From M3007 sp046160345 (GTDB lineage Bacteria; Bacteroidota; Bacteroidia; Chitinophagales; Saprospiraceae): 43,240 nt of DNA. The stretch lies in assembly GCA_046160345.1 (NCBI GenBank), contig JBJXGO010000161.1, positions 1-43,240 on the forward strand, written 5' to 3'. The translations under genes were made by a program, and so were the position numbers. Below the pieces are notes generated by a model. The model was not told where the DNA came from, searched no databases, and saw only the letters and a list, made by a program, of their open reading frames with translations. The stretch's first letter is position 1. Every line of letters begins with the position of its first letter. Positions 26,343 through 33,874 of the stretch are shown here, one piece after another.

Positions 26343-27425
26343 ATGCCCAATAGAAAACATCCCGGAAGAAAAGGCCATGAACCCCATGATGCGGTATTCA
26401 AGGCCTTTTTCAGCGATAACAAAATTGCCAAGAGCTACCTGCTTCATTATACCCCTGAAGTTATCCACCAGAATATAGATTTCGGGGTTTTCCAGAAAAT
26501 TGATACGGCGTTTGTCAGTAGCCGCTTCGGAGTTTCTTTCAGCGATGTGCTTTATGAAACCCGATTAGCAAGCGGTGTTCCAGCTCGGCTAATCTTCCTT
26601 TTCGAGCATAAAAGTTACTTGCCGTCCTTGCCCGTACACCTTCAACTGCTTGACTATCTACTACAGATATGGGAGGACGACCTCAAAAATGGGCGACCGC
26701 TTTCTTTTATCATTCCAATTATTGTGTATCACGGCGCACAAACATGGAAACAGAAGCCTTTTTCCAGTTATTTCCTGGGCATACCCGAAGATTGGGGAGC
26801 GTTTATTCCAAACTTTCATTACTTGCTCACCGACTTGAATAAGATGCAGCCTCAGGAAATAGAGGAAAAAGTAGAAGCCGAATATTTGAAAAACCTCTTT
26901 CTGGCGTTAAAATTTGCCCGGAATGAAAAATTTTTTCTGAAAAACTGGCCCAGCGTCCTTACTTTTGGCAAGCCTAATTATCGGAACAATCGTGAAGGAA
27001 TCCTACTTCAAACCTTAACGCTTTACGTCTTCAATTTATATAACATGACAGAGGCTCAAGTAAAAGAACTCAACAAGCAATTGCCGGAAGCGGAACGCGA
27101 ATGGATTGATGCCATACCTGAAATTTTCGGTAGAAAATGGAAAGAGGAAGGTCTTAGAAAAGGTTACGAAGAAGGTATGGAAAAGGGTATGGAAAAGGGT
27201 ATGGAAAAGGGCATGGAAAAGGGCATGGAAAAGGGCATGGAAAAGGGTATGGAAAAGGGTATGGAAAAGGGCATCAAAGCAACCACCCGCGCTATTGCCA
27301 TGAAAATGATTCAAAAATTTCCGAATTGGAGTGATGCTGAGATAGGTGGGGTAGTAGGTATCTCTGGAGCGTATGTTCAGAAAGTACGCCGCGAATTGGC
27401 AGAAAAATCTGCTCCTGGATTGTAA
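26343..27425 (+). CDS. Rpn-family PD-(D/E)XK nuclease with GMEK repeats
   Basis: This 360-aa protein belongs to the Rpn/YhgA-like recombination-promoting nuclease family (putative transposase_31 type): HDAVFKAFFSDNKIA near the start, then the PD-(D/E)XK core with likely D68, E88 and K90 (SFSDVLYET; LIFLFEHKSY), and HLQLLDYLLQIWEDDLK. Such proteins cut DNA in vitro and are often patchily distributed. Residues 278-309 are eight perfect GMEK tetrapeptides. A C-terminal segment (SDAEIGGVVGISGAYVQKVRREL) looks like a helix-turn-helix. The repeat is encoded by near-identical 12-bp units, so copy number may vary between strains. Confidence 0.88.
   Translation: MPNRKHPGRKGHEPHDAVFKAFFSDNKIAKSYLLHYTPEVIHQNIDFGVFQKIDTAFVSSRFGVSFSDVLYETRLASGVPARLIFLFEHKSYLPSLPVHLQLLDYLLQIWEDDLKNGRPLSFIIPIIVYHGAQTWKQKPFSSYFLGIPEDWGAFIPNFHYLLTDLNKMQPQEIEEKVEAEYLKNLFLALKFARNEKFFLKNWPSVLTFGKPNYRNNREGILLQTLTLYVFNLYNMTEAQVKELNKQLPEAEREWIDAIPEIFGRKWKEEGLRKGYEEGMEKGMEKGMEKGMEKGMEKGMEKGMEKGMEKGIKATTRAIAMKMIQKFPNWSDAEIGGVVGISGAYVQKVRRELAEKSAPGL
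27174..27269 (+). repeat. 12-bp minisatellite, eight units, encoding GMEK
   Basis: Eight consecutive copies of GG(T/C)ATGGAAAAG differ only at the third base of the Gly codon (T,T,T,C,C,C,T,T). Each unit is 12 bp, so copy-number changes keep the frame. Confidence 0.95.
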
Positions 27426-27441
27426 TAATAAGTGGCAGTTT

Positions 27442-28599
27442 TTACAAATTTTCACTTCTATACAACTTCATCCATGCTGAGCATATCCTTTCAGGAGAAA
27501 AATGCTCGATTTGCGCAGGTATTTTTGAAATCAAATCTTTGCGCAGATTAGTGCCCATTACGCTCGAAATCTGTTGGGCCAAATCCTCCACATCATTAGA
27601 ATCCGCATAAACGGCCGCCGCACCACCCACTTCTTCAAAACAGCCGCCGCGCGTTGTCACCACGGGAATTCCAACTGTCATTGCTTCCAAAATCGGGATG
27701 CCAAAACCTTCAAAAACAGAAGGATATACCAATGCCACTGCCCGTCGGTACAGTTGCCCAAGTTGTTCGGTGCTCACAAATTGATCGAGCCAAAAAACTT
27801 GCAAGCCCAGTTTTTTAGCCTGAATACGAATTGCTTTGGCATAATCGCCCTTGCCCGTACCCACTGCCACGAGCGGCAGCGCTATACCCTGATTTTTGAG
27901 CAAAAAAAGCGCATCGAGAAGCCTGTGCCAGTTTTTTCTGGGTGTGAGGCTTCCAACCGAAATAAGGTAATCTAATGCCGGCAATGCCTCACTGCGTGGG
28001 AGTGCCATGGCCAGGCGGTCTGGTTGCACCCGGAGGCTTAATCGTTCAAAAGCTGCATCGCAGGATTGGCCTATGACCTGCACATATTGGGAGGGTATAT
28101 TGAAAAATTGTTCCAGATCGGCCCGCGTTTGCCTGCTGATAGCCACCACTTTATCGGCCTCCTGGGCTGCACGGCAATATTTTTTTTTGTAAAAATACCG
28201 GTCCACGACAGGATACAACTCCGGGTAACGCATGAAGATCAGGTCGTGCATCGTCACCACGCTTCGAATGCCCGCCTGTCGAAGTCCTCCGGGAAGTTCG
28301 TGGCTAAGTCCGTGAAACAACTCCACCCCGTCTTTTTTCAGTTGTTTGACAATTCCTCCGCTGCGCCAAAGTGGGTGAAACGCACGCCCTAAGCTCGAAT
28401 CCGGCAATTGAATCTCGTCAACTGGAGCAGCCCAGTTACCCCGATTGTAAGGGGTGTAAAGCAAGTATCGGTGTTCCGGGTAAAAACGACGCAGCCCTTC
28501 CAGCAGCGTCCGACTGTAAAAACCGAGGCCAGTGGCGTTGTTAAAATAGCGTTTTGCGTCGAAAGCGATGGTCAAGGGTGGAGGCTTGGTTGAGGGCAC
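27442..28599 (-). CDS. GT4-family glycosyltransferase
   Basis: This 385-aa protein has a GT-B fold layout. The N-terminal part includes FDAKRYFNNATGLGFYSRTLLEGL and TMHDLIFMRYPE. The C-terminal nucleotide-sugar domain has SVGSLTPRKNWHRLLDAL and VYPSVFEGFGIPILEAM with the E-x7-E pair E297/E305. It transfers a sugar, often mannosyl or related, to a glycan or lipid acceptor; the acceptor cannot be told. It starts 10 bp after the stop of the Asp-box protein gene on the same strand, so the two are probably co-transcribed. Confidence 0.92.
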   Translation of the reverse strand: MPSTKPPPLTIAFDAKRYFNNATGLGFYSRTLLEGLRRFYPEHRYLLYTPYNRGNWAAPVDEIQLPDSSLGRAFHPLWRSGGIVKQLKKDGVELFHGLSHELPGGLRQAGIRSVVTMHDLIFMRYPELYPVVDRYFYKKKYCRAAQEADKVVAISRQTRADLEQFFNIPSQYVQVIGQSCDAAFERLSLRVQPDRLAMALPRSEALPALDYLISVGSLTPRKNWHRLLDALFLLKNQGIALPLVAVGTGKGDYAKAIRIQAKKLGLQVFWLDQFVSTEQLGQLYRRAVALVYPSVFEGFGIPILEAMTVGIPVVTTRGGCFEEVGGAAAVYADSNDVEDLAQQISSVMGTNLRKDLISKIPAQIEHFSPERICSAWMKLYRSENL

Positions 28600-28609
28600 A
28601 AGGTACGGT

Positions 28610-30781
28610 CTAATTCTCTATAACCCATTTTAAGCCATAAACCTCAGAGTCTGTCCTCAATTGCAAAAAATAAACCCCTTTGGGCAACCCTTGAAAATCG
28701 AAACTCCAATATTGACCAGGGCTAAGCACTTTTTTTGCCACAGCTTTGCCATCTGTGCTCAAAAGGGAAAAACTGATCTCTTCCTTGACAAATGAGTCAG
28801 TTTGTAGATTTAAAACTCCGTCAGAAGGATTGGGAAACAGGCTAAAAACAGGCTTTTTTGATGGGTCGATCCGTGTTTTAGGCAGCGGATAGGTCCAAAT
28901 ACCTCCTCCGTCTGTACCAACCCAAAGTTCATTTTCATAAATAGAAAGTGCGGTAGGATGCGGATAAGGCATTTGCGGCTGCGCAGGATAAAACCGGCCC
29001 GTATTATCGGTGGCATAAAAAAGCCCTTTGCCTTCCAGTCCGACCCAAATGACCCCTTCGTGATAGGTAAAAAATGTCATTGGGCTGTGGTAAAGTGGTA
29101 TGCCAGTGGTCCAATCTTGTGGATATATCTCTTGCCAGTCTGTAGCGTTTTCCTGCAGGATATAGCAACGGTCGTTGCAAAAGTTGTAGTAGGTGTTTCC
29201 GGCAAAATGCAGACTACTCGAATTGACTAAAGGAGAATTACAGCCACTTAAGGGCAGTTTTTGAATAAGATTGCCCTTGTCGTCAAAGATATAATACTCG
29301 CCTTCTGATTCGACCCCAAACCGGTCCCCAAACCCATAAAGCGGTAAATCGTATAGATCGCCGAAATTAAAATTTGAAAGATAAAGCTCAGAAAAGCTCG
29401 AATCACTATCTCCGATCTTCCAAATTCTAGTGATAAAATTTGATGAGTGCTCAGGATGTTCCAGAAAGAAAAAAGCGTGGTCCGTCGAAACCATTCGATA
29501 TGGATATTTCAATTCAAATGGTATCCAGCTCTGCCCTTGATCATCACTATACGAGAAATCAAAGAAATTTGGGGAGTACTGAATTCGGAATATCCTTTTA
29601 TCGGTACGCAAAAACCAGAGCTGTTGCCCGCAGTTGTCCCCCCCGTTACTTGGAGTTTGAAATTTTTCCCAAGTCACTCCACGGTCTGTAGAATAATGCC
29701 CATGCTCATCATCCGTCGTTAAAAGCACCGTGTTTTCTTGATGAATTATTTGCCCGATCCTTGCACTATGCAGTCCTGTTTGAAGGGTAAAAAAAGTACC
29801 CGCACTATCCAAAGCATGTTGAATCCGATTGCTCGCCAGCACGATGTGATGGCCGAAATTTATTCCATCATTTAGTTTATATCCAATTGGCACCTGGTTT
29901 CCATTGTTTCCCCGATGCCAGGTATCGCCGCCATCAGAGGAATAACAAAACCGGATCGGGCAGTATTCACCGTAGTAATCAGTTTGGAAGTAATAGAGCA
30001 ACGAGCCCGCCCCTCCTATCCATTTAAGTGGATCGCCCCAAAAAGGATTCTCTTCAAGATGATCTGCGATTGTATCCGTATCAATTAAATCCCATGTTCT
30101 AAGCCCGTCCGTACTACGTATAAGGCGGGTCTGATCGTCATAAAATGCCAGCAAAAAAGAATCCGTAGCTGTCAGGGATGAATACCCGATCGCATTGGTG
30201 AATACGGTTTCCCAAGTTAAACCGCCATCTGAAGAGCGATAAATATAGCGGTCCTGGGCAGCGAAAATCTCGTTTTTGAACTCAACTATGGAAACAAATG
30301 AAGCAGGCACAAGGTCAGCTGTGGTTGTCCAGGTTTCGCCCCGGTTGGTGGAACGATAAATCGTGGACCAACTACCCACGAGCAGGGTATCGCCTTTGAC
30401 AAAAATTTGCTGAAGGCGTTCGTTTTCAAAATCGTTAGGAAAAGGTTTTTGTAAAACAGGTTTCCAAGATCCACCCTGGTCATCACTCCGAACGAGTGAA
30501 CCTACGTAGTTAAGCGCATAAAAAACACCCTTTTCTGCCCGGAGTTGCCGCTTGTCGCGGGTAGTTGAAAGCGAAGGAGAAAGCAATTGCCAATGATACC
30601 CTTCATCGTCGGAGCGGTAGATGCCCGAACGGCTCAGAGCATAGAGCGCCGTCCCATCCAGGTCAAAGTTTTCAATTCCGCCATCATCAGGCCCGGGAAT
30701 ATGGTCCCATTCAGGCACTTGGGCTACAAGCGTCAGAATTTGAAAACTAAGGCATAGGGTGAAAAATATTGATCTTTTCAT
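28610..30781 (-). CDS. Asp-box (BNR/sortilin-like) propeller with T9SS sorting domain
   Basis: The ATG at 30781 opens a signal peptide (MKRSIFFTLCLSFQILTLVAQ), giving 723 aa; upstream codons to 30928 are rejected. At least eight Asp-box motifs (S-x-D-x-G-x-x-W) are visible: SDDEGYHW, SDDQGGSW, STNRGETW, SSDGGLTW, STDGLRTW, SSDGGDTW, STDRGVTW and SDDQGQSW. These indicate one or two beta-propellers as in sortilin-like or sialidase-like proteins, but no sialidase catalytic set is seen. The last about 75 residues (FSLFPNPSDGVLNLQT... to LKWVIEN) are a type A T9SS sorting domain. The protein is exported and probably surface-bound or released. A GT4 gene follows. Confidence 0.9.
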   Translation of the reverse strand: MKRSIFFTLCLSFQILTLVAQVPEWDHIPGPDDGGIENFDLDGTALYALSRSGIYRSDDEGYHWQLLSPSLSTTRDKRQLRAEKGVFYALNYVGSLVRSDDQGGSWKPVLQKPFPNDFENERLQQIFVKGDTLLVGSWSTIYRSTNRGETWTTTADLVPASFVSIVEFKNEIFAAQDRYIYRSSDGGLTWETVFTNAIGYSSLTATDSFLLAFYDDQTRLIRSTDGLRTWDLIDTDTIADHLEENPFWGDPLKWIGGAGSLLYYFQTDYYGEYCPIRFCYSSDGGDTWHRGNNGNQVPIGYKLNDGINFGHHIVLASNRIQHALDSAGTFFTLQTGLHSARIGQIIHQENTVLLTTDDEHGHYSTDRGVTWEKFQTPSNGGDNCGQQLWFLRTDKRIFRIQYSPNFFDFSYSDDQGQSWIPFELKYPYRMVSTDHAFFFLEHPEHSSNFITRIWKIGDSDSSFSELYLSNFNFGDLYDLPLYGFGDRFGVESEGEYYIFDDKGNLIQKLPLSGCNSPLVNSSSLHFAGNTYYNFCNDRCYILQENATDWQEIYPQDWTTGIPLYHSPMTFFTYHEGVIWVGLEGKGLFYATDNTGRFYPAQPQMPYPHPTALSIYENELWVGTDGGGIWTYPLPKTRIDPSKKPVFSLFPNPSDGVLNLQTDSFVKEEISFSLLSTDGKAVAKKVLSPGQYWSFDFQGLPKGVYFLQLRTDSEVYGLKWVIEN

Positions 30782-30903
30782 AATTAGGAGCATAGATTTT
30801 GCCGAAAAGGTAAATGCTTGTACCCAACATTTTGGCCAAAATGAGCGAATGCGCCGATAACTATGCCGAAACAGGGGTTTGACATAGTAGGATCTCAATT
30901 GCC

Positions 30904-30936
30904 TTTGAAAATGAATCATGGAATTCATTAGGTTTG
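30904..30936 (+). promoter_or_regulatory. Bacteroidetes-type promoter of the CHRD protein gene
   Basis: TTTG at 30904-30907, a 21-nt spacer and TAGGTTTG at 30929-30936 match both consensus boxes and lie 35 bp before the ATG at 30972. Confidence 0.55.
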
Positions 30937-30971
30937 CAACAGCATTTTTTTCTTTTCAACAAATCTTCACC

Positions 30972-32819
30972 ATGCATAAAACTATTTATCTTCTTCGGCC
31001 ACAAGCCTTTTTTGCCTTTGTCTTAATGACATTGAGCCTGTTTTTGGGCTTCTTAAAAACTCCGCTCCAAGCACAGAGTCCCATCCCGCACTTGATCTTT
31101 CACGTTGAATTGGGCGGCTCTGAGGTCATCCCTGCTGTCAATACGGATGCTAAAGGCTTGATTACTTTTATTTTCACCCCGGATCGTAGCAAAGTAAACG
31201 TGAGCGGTATGCTGGTCAAGCTCGACGGACAGGTAATCGAAGCGAATATCCGCCTGGGCATTACCGGCCAAACAGGTGCCGTGCTGCTCGATTTTTTGCC
31301 GCTTATTCACGGACGGCACATAAAAGGCCAAATGGATGTCACCCCTGCCCTGCTCCAAAATTTGTTGAGAAATGGGGTGTATGCAGAGCTGCGCACCACT
31401 GCTCATCCAAATGGAGAAATGCGCGGTCAATTTATTTGCGAAACCGACCTCGATTTTGCCGTGTCCATGACCGGCGACCAGGTAGTGCCGCCTACCGGCG
31501 TAAATGCACGGGCCTTTGGCGGCATCCATTTCCCATTGGGTGCAGGAGATATCGTATATGCCTTTGTGGTAAACGGACTGAGCAGTGCCATGACCAGCGT
31601 GGGCATATACGATAAGCAGAACGATACTTTGGTAGTTTCGCTAAAGGTTCCCTTTGGAGGTGGAATGCTCATTCAGGGTCTTGTATATCTGGATACAGTA
31701 ACTCCTGATTTTTTGATAAGAGCAAGAGAGGGCAAATATTACATTACGATCAAAACCGTCAATTTTCCACAGGGAGAAGTCCGGGGCTCCATAGATCATC
31801 TCGGCTATTTCGCTTCGTTGGCGCCCATCAATGGCGTACAGCAATTACCCCCTCCCTCACCTCCAAGCGCAGGTTTTGGCTTCAACCAAACCGTAATAAA
31901 TGGAACAGTCGACAGCTTTAGCACGACCGTTTTTATTAATGCAATTCAACCTACTTCGGTTAAAATCCACATCGGAAACCCTAATGAAGTAGGCCCCGAA
32001 TTGATCGATATGGGTGTCCCTGTTGCTCCGGGACTATATTTTAAAAAATACAAAGTCACAGCAACCCAACTCACCGACTTTGCCCAGGGGCGCTTTTATA
32101 TAAACGTTACCACCACTGCTTTCCCAAACGGCGAACTAAGGGGAGTGATGAAAAACACCTTGCGCAAAGGCTATGCTTTCGATCTTTGTGGCGTCCAGGT
32201 AGTGCCTCCAACCAATAGCGGTGCACTTGGCATTGCGGTGGCTTCCGTAGATCAAGCCAACTGTTACCTCAACTACAAGATCATTACGGATGGACTGGCT
32301 GCAACTCCTGTGGACGGTTATTTTGCGCAAGGAACGTTTGGCAACAACGGCGCTGCGTTTCACGTGATACCTAATACAGAGCCGATCATTGCCAATTCGC
32401 ACGAAATAATGGCAGTACTTGGCCCCATCATCGAAAATGGCGGCACATACGTCCAGATCAGCACCCCGGGCTACCTGGGTGGAGAGATCCGCGGACAGGT
32501 GCGGCGCGGCTTTACCTGTCCGGAGTATGTGAACGGTGTGACGGCCCTGGACGATATTGCTCAGGTAAGGGTATCGCCAGTACCGTTTCAGGATGTTTTG
32601 AATGTTGCTTTGGAAAGCGCCTCTGGATTTGAGGGCCGTTTGGTATTGCGCGATATTCTGGGCGTGCCAGTGCTGACCCAAACCGTGCAGATCGTGGCAG
32701 GCGAGCAGACGCTGCAAATAATGACAGCAAATCTACCCAAAGGAGTTTATGCCTTGTCTTTAGAAATTCCGGGTGAAAATGAGACTGTGTTGTTGAAAAA
32801 AGTGGTGCGGCTTGATTAG
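30972..32819 (+). CDS. Four-CHRD-domain secreted protein with T9SS sorting domain
   Basis: The ATG at 30972 gives 615 aa with a long signal peptide ending near PLQAQS; the upstream in-frame start at 30918 lies before the -7 box and cannot be used from that promoter. Four CHRD (chordin-like) units follow, each starting with a [VG]-x-Q/E-V-[IV]-P-P motif (GSEVIPAVN, GDQVVPPTG, GVQQLPPPS, GVQVVPPTN) and ending with N/GGE[MVLI]RG (PNGEMRGQF, PQGEVRGSI, PNGELRGVM, LGGEIRGQV). The final about 75 residues (VRVSPVPFQDVLNV... to KKVVRLD) are a T9SS sorting domain. It is an exported protein of unknown binding partner. A strong terminator follows. Confidence 0.9.
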   Translation: MHKTIYLLRPQAFFAFVLMTLSLFLGFLKTPLQAQSPIPHLIFHVELGGSEVIPAVNTDAKGLITFIFTPDRSKVNVSGMLVKLDGQVIEANIRLGITGQTGAVLLDFLPLIHGRHIKGQMDVTPALLQNLLRNGVYAELRTTAHPNGEMRGQFICETDLDFAVSMTGDQVVPPTGVNARAFGGIHFPLGAGDIVYAFVVNGLSSAMTSVGIYDKQNDTLVVSLKVPFGGGMLIQGLVYLDTVTPDFLIRAREGKYYITIKTVNFPQGEVRGSIDHLGYFASLAPINGVQQLPPPSPPSAGFGFNQTVINGTVDSFSTTVFINAIQPTSVKIHIGNPNEVGPELIDMGVPVAPGLYFKKYKVTATQLTDFAQGRFYINVTTTAFPNGELRGVMKNTLRKGYAFDLCGVQVVPPTNSGALGIAVASVDQANCYLNYKIITDGLAATPVDGYFAQGTFGNNGAAFHVIPNTEPIIANSHEIMAVLGPIIENGGTYVQISTPGYLGGEIRGQVRRGFTCPEYVNGVTALDDIAQVRVSPVPFQDVLNVALESASGFEGRLVLRDILGVPVLTQTVQIVAGEQTLQIMTANLPKGVYALSLEIPGENETVLLKKVVRLD

Positions 32820-32863
32820 GAAAAAAGATATTGAAACTTCTGGCTTGCGCACTTGAATTGCAG

Positions 32864-32904
32864 AAACAGGGACGATGGTTTTTCGTCCCTGTTTTATTTT
32901 TTTT
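32864..32904 (+). terminator. Intrinsic terminator after the CHRD protein gene
   Basis: A 12-bp perfect stem (AAACAGGGACGA with TCGTCCCTGTTT) has a 7-nt loop and is followed by a T-rich tract (32892-32904). Confidence 0.85.
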
Positions 32905-32982
32905 CAACTTGGGCCCGCTTTTTTGTTTCCCATCACTCTACTATTGCAGCGTTTTTTTCTAAAACCTAATATTTACTACACC

Positions 32983-33747
32983 ATGACCAAATTTATAGTT
33001 GCGCTATTTTTTTCAGGCACGTTAGCCAGCCCACTTTTTGCTCAATTTTTCACAGGAACGATCTATGGCGAAACGGTTTCGGTTCAGCTTGATTCTGTTG
33101 GGAAAAATGCCTGGCAGGGCTATCTGCTTTATAGAACAGATTGCTATACCGTAGCAGCAGCAGGAATTGACAGTTTGAGCATGGCCAGTCACATAAGGCC
33201 TGGACTAAGGCTTTACGACGGCCCTAATTATGGCTTTTCCATTTCAGGAAACCCGACTACCGATTCACTTCAATTGACAGAACAGGAAATCGTTAAATTT
33301 CCCGTAAGCCTAAATCCAGCGCCCAGGATCAGGGTGTTATTGAGAAAAGGGGTGCCAAAACCTGACGATTCAATACGGATTGAGCGACATAGAAATTTAT
33401 TTGCACTCCCCTCCACTTCGCTTATGACTAGCAGTCCATCGTTTGGGCAAATACATGTCAGCTGTTTCCTCCGAAAGCCATTAATGGGCGTTTGGGAATC
33501 AATTGGAGGGCCCGTTTTTTTGTCTTTTCACCCGGAAGGCAGTATGATGATGTTCGCCTTGAAAAAAATGAGAAACGAGCCTGACTTTTCTATCAATTAT
33601 TCAGCATGGTGCGCAGATCTCAACAATCTTTACACCAGAGGGCCCACAGGCAATTCAGCAACGGTGTATGGGAAATATACATTAGACCAAAATGAATTGA
33701 CCATCACCCGTACTGATGGTTATATCATGACCTTTCATCGGAGATAA
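32983..33747 (+). CDS. Uncharacterised secreted protein
   Basis: The ATG at 32983 opens a signal peptide (MTKFIVALFFSGTLASPLFAQ), giving 254 aa; the longer frame from 32875 overlaps the preceding terminator. I do not recognise the family. The C-terminal 85 residues (GVWESIGGPVFLSFHPEGSMMMF, then YGKYTLDQNELTITRTDGYIMTF) have the strand-turn pattern of small lipocalin-like beta-barrels, with W at the start of the first strand. No sorting domain or enzymatic motif is visible. Placement between CHRD and aconitase genes gives no functional clue. Confidence 0.75.
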   Translation: MTKFIVALFFSGTLASPLFAQFFTGTIYGETVSVQLDSVGKNAWQGYLLYRTDCYTVAAAGIDSLSMASHIRPGLRLYDGPNYGFSISGNPTTDSLQLTEQEIVKFPVSLNPAPRIRVLLRKGVPKPDDSIRIERHRNLFALPSTSLMTSSPSFGQIHVSCFLRKPLMGVWESIGGPVFLSFHPEGSMMMFALKKMRNEPDFSINYSAWCADLNNLYTRGPTGNSATVYGKYTLDQNELTITRTDGYIMTFHRR

Positions 33748-33839
33748 CCCTGTGAAACAACCCATTGCCGTTAATTTTAATGGCGTTTTCCCAAAACTTT
33801 TTCCGCTCATGTTCCTTCCAATTTGGCAATCAAAACCCG

Positions 33840-33847
33840 TACATTTG
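33840..33847 (+). promoter_or_regulatory. -7 box TACATTTG of the aconitase gene
   Basis: TACATTTG followed by C matches the Bacteroidetes -7 consensus, 27 bp before the ATG at 33875. A TTTG at 33822-33825 is only 14 nt upstream, closer than usual. Confidence 0.45.
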
Positions 33848-33874
33848 CGCACTTTTTGACAAAAACACAAGATA

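Noticed and set aside
27036..27455. Minus-strand frame with LFHALFHT repeats
   Set aside because: It is the antisense shadow of the GMEK minisatellite in the Rpn-type gene.
32875..32982. Longer N-terminus for the small secreted protein gene
   Set aside because: It would start inside the terminator hairpin of the preceding gene, whereas 32983 opens a clean signal peptide.
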